A DNA stretch of 64,000 nucleotides from Pararge aegeria. Taxonomy: Eukaryota; Arthropoda; Insecta; Lepidoptera; Nymphalidae. Location: positions 1,182,599 through 1,246,598 of the forward strand of contig NC_053186.1 of NCBI RefSeq assembly GCF_905163445.1, given 5' to 3'. The notes under the pieces were generated by a model, which made no database searches, was not told where the DNA came from, and saw nothing but the letters and a program-made list of their open reading frames with translations. The position numbers were made by a program, and so were the translations under genes. Positions 61,685-64,000 of this stretch are shown here, piece after piece; the stretch's first letter is position 1; every line of letters starts with the position of its first letter.

Positions 61685-62015
61685 TTAGCCCTTGACTGCA
61701 CTCTTAGCTGGTAAGGTAAGTGATGATGCAGTCTAAGATTGTAGCGGGCTAGCCTGTTAGGGAGTATGGTAGTCATACTCCTAATAGGTTTCTACGAAAC
61801 ATAAACTAAATCGCTTAGAGGCACGTCTTTGTCGGTAGGGTGGTAACTAGCCACGGCCGAAGCCTCCTACCAGACCAGACCAGAGAATATTCAGAAATTA
61901 TATATTCCCAAAGTGACCCTACCGGGAATCGAGTCCTGCGCACGACCAATCACAAGAAACGTGCGTTCGGGCTATAGTTGTATGATTAGTCACTCACAGG
62001 TCGCCTGGAAGGCGC
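61685..62015 (-). mobile_element. SINE-3 copy, near full length
   Basis: Reverse copy from TTAGCCCTTGACTGCACTCT through AACTAGCCACGGCCGAAGCC to GACCCTACCGGGAATCGAGT. Confidence 0.82.
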
Positions 62016-62454
62016 AGTTTGGCATGTCCCTCTTACCTTAAGTCCATCCGTATGAAGCCATTCTTTTTCTTAAAGATCAGAGATACAAAAATTAACTACT
62101 ACTGTATACAACTTCAAATTATCCTAAGATAATATCCGGAGTTCGGTCCGCGAGCACGATCACCCGCTCGGAGTAAGATCTTCCTATAGTTACGGTGGAG
62201 CGCAACACCGTAGTTCCCGTAAAAATAAGTTGTAGTGATTGTGATGCTGAAGTAATATGTGTTTAAATATTTTAAGTATGTAATGGCCGCCAAATTAATT
62301 TTCTTTTTTATGTAGGTACTTTTTGTGGTGTGCAATAAAAGTATATTCATTCAATCATTCATTCATCATCATAATCACATCAACCTATTACAGAGCAGGT
62401 AAATTTTGTGCAATTTTTTTTTTTTTGGAATGAATAGCTTGGAATGAAGCAGGC

Positions 62455-62640
62455 GTTACTTTGCAGAAATCCATGATATACTTACTCGTATTATGAAAAT
62501 TAAGCTTAATTTTCTATAGTCTGCGAAAAGCAAACCTGTGGTGTAATTTATAATTTCTTCAATCCACACCAAACAGATCTTCGGCAATGAACTCTCTACG
62601 CACGTTGCGCTCCGTAACCGAAGTAACCCCAGGAGAATGA
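62455..62640 (+). repeat. Unclassified dispersed repeat (copy 5)
   Basis: CTGCGAAAAGCAAACCTGTG, AACAGATCTTCGGCAATGAA and CTACGCACGTTGCGCTCCGT. A reverse scrap is at 63340-63415. Confidence 0.68.
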
Positions 62641-62659
62641 GTGATAGATATGAATGAGG

Positions 62660-63310
62660 AGAGATATGTCAAATAAGTCAAATAGGCACGTAAAATGTAA
62701 CATAGGAGTGAGTTGATGGCGATAAATAAATTCGTCAACTTAAAACTACGAGGGTTCGAAACGCGCCCTGGTCTAAGAAGAAGTCCACAACAAACTTAGC
62801 CGGTTGTTATTTATTTTTTCGTTATCACCATCTCACATTGTCATTTAAAAAATATTGAAGAAGCAACCTGGTTAGAGCAATAATTTACACCCAAGCATTT
62901 TTATCTTTGTTGTAGTCCTTAATACTATAACAGGACTTTTTTATAAGCATAGGTTTAATACAAACTTTGAACTTTTTCAGAGACATCTCCAAGATATCAA
63001 CTGGTAATTTATTTATTTATTTATTTATGTTTAATGTTCAAATTATTGCAGTCACATTTTCTCTTAAATTTAGATATATTTTTGTGAACATACATTCAAA
63101 AATTTTCAAAAATGTATTGACTAAAAACTGTCATTATCTTAACATCTTTAAATTTATCTCTCAATCACTATCTCGGACCCATTTTATAGATAGCACGAAC
63201 AGCCCTCTTCTGCAGCACGAAAATAGTGCCAATATCAGCAGCATTACCCCATAGTAGAATTCCATATGACATAATGCTGTGAAAGTAGCTAAAATAATAT
63301 TATATATGAA
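62660..63310 (-). mobile_element. LINE-B RT fragment plus 3' UTR
   Basis: Minus strand at 63300-62960 encodes SYFHSIMSYGILLWGNAADI, GTIFVLQKRAVRAIYKMGPR and, after damage, a KFKDVKIMTVFSQYIFENF-like stretch; 62950-62660 is the tail. The SYGILLWG...IFVLQKRAVR motif marks the C-terminal part of a Jockey/CR1-type RT. Confidence 0.8.
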
Positions 63311-63694
63311 TAGTTGTTAACAATTATTCATTGTAAAGTCTTCCGAGGATTCTCCGGTTTCAGAGGTTCAGGTTCTCCTGCTTTTCGCAAATTAAGCTTA
63401 ATTTTCGTGAATGGAAAGAAATTTTTACTTTTTTGTTATTAATGTCTACGTTGGCATAGCACCGTCCAGCGCTCCGCCGGCCCTCCGCAATTAGAGCGTG
63501 ACTGAGGATGGGGGAGTAGTAATAGATTTGTAATACATATCCTTCACGTACTTTAAACTTGTATTGTCATTGCTGGTTAGACGTCTTCAAAGTTGTTTGC
63601 TCGAATGGGTTGCTTATAGGAAAATACTTCAACTTTTTGTTGTGGAAAGAGTTTTTTTTTTAATTGCATTGAGTAGGTTATTGAAAATGGTAAC

Positions 63695-64000
63695 TGCTAA
63701 AAATTCAAATTCAAAGTCAGAGTCAAAGTCAAATATTCCTTTATTCAAAAATGCACATAGACGGCGATGCATTGAATACATACAGAATGTACATAGTAGT
63801 GAGTAGTGATGGCGATAACTACATTTGTAAACTTAAACCTAAAGTTTAGAGGGTTCCAAACTCTAGGTCTAAGAAGAACCCCACAACAAACTTAGTCGGT
63901 TTTTGTCTTTGTTATCACCATCTTATGTAGACATTTGAAAATATTTAAGAAGCAACCTGGGTAGAGTAATAATTTACACCCATGATTTTTCTTAATCCAT
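63695..64000 (-). mobile_element. LINE-B 3' tail running off the window
   Basis: GTCAAAGTCAAATATTCCTT, GTGATGGCGATAACTACATT and GCAACCTGGGTAGAGTAATA match 62660-62900; the copy continues past the window end. Confidence 0.75.

Overview
The window looks like intronic and intergenic DNA from a lepidopteran (butterfly or moth) nuclear genome. It is AT-rich, has no operons or bacterial features, and is crowded with repeats of lepidopteran type: tRNA-derived SINEs with clear A and B boxes, Helitron-like elements that start TC and end CTAG in an A|T target, tails of LINE retrotransposons, and hAT-like and Harbinger-like elements. Species cannot be fixed from sequence alone.

The main result is one large spliced gene on the minus strand. 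Starting from an ATG at 48650, a chain of 22 exons can be read down to 7058. Nearly all are bounded by good AG acceptors and GT donors, and intron phase is kept across every junction (4278 nt, 1426 codons). The chain predicts a membrane protein of type II layout: a basic Ser/Lys/Arg-rich N-terminal region, one hydrophobic segment at about residues 151-171, then a very long hydrophilic Asn/Lys/Asp/Ser-rich region with many N-glycosylation sequons. I recognise no domain. The N-terminal half (exons 1-9, 48650-40842) and the C-terminal half (exons 10-22, 19532-7058) are separated by a 21.3 kb gap packed with repeats. They are phase-compatible, but the join is inferred and they could be two genes. 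No stop codon is found after exon 22, so the 3' end is missing or lies in unresolved sequence at 1-7000.

Layout: 1-7000 repeats (a hAT-like MITE, a candidate solo LTR with internal tandem repeats) and one candidate exon. 7058-19532 exons 22 to 10 with repeats between them. 19533-40841 the repeat-filled gap, including a Harbinger-like element nested in a SINE and two inverted or tandem SINE duplications. 40842-48650 exons 9 to 1, with two large inverted-repeat pairs around exon 7 and exon 1. 48651-64000 repeats only: Helitron-like, SINE and LINE copies. No rRNA, functional tRNA or CRISPR array was seen.

TE names below are working labels based on structure: SINE-1, -2 and -3 for three tRNA-derived families; LINE-A and LINE-B for two reverse-transcriptase element tails.
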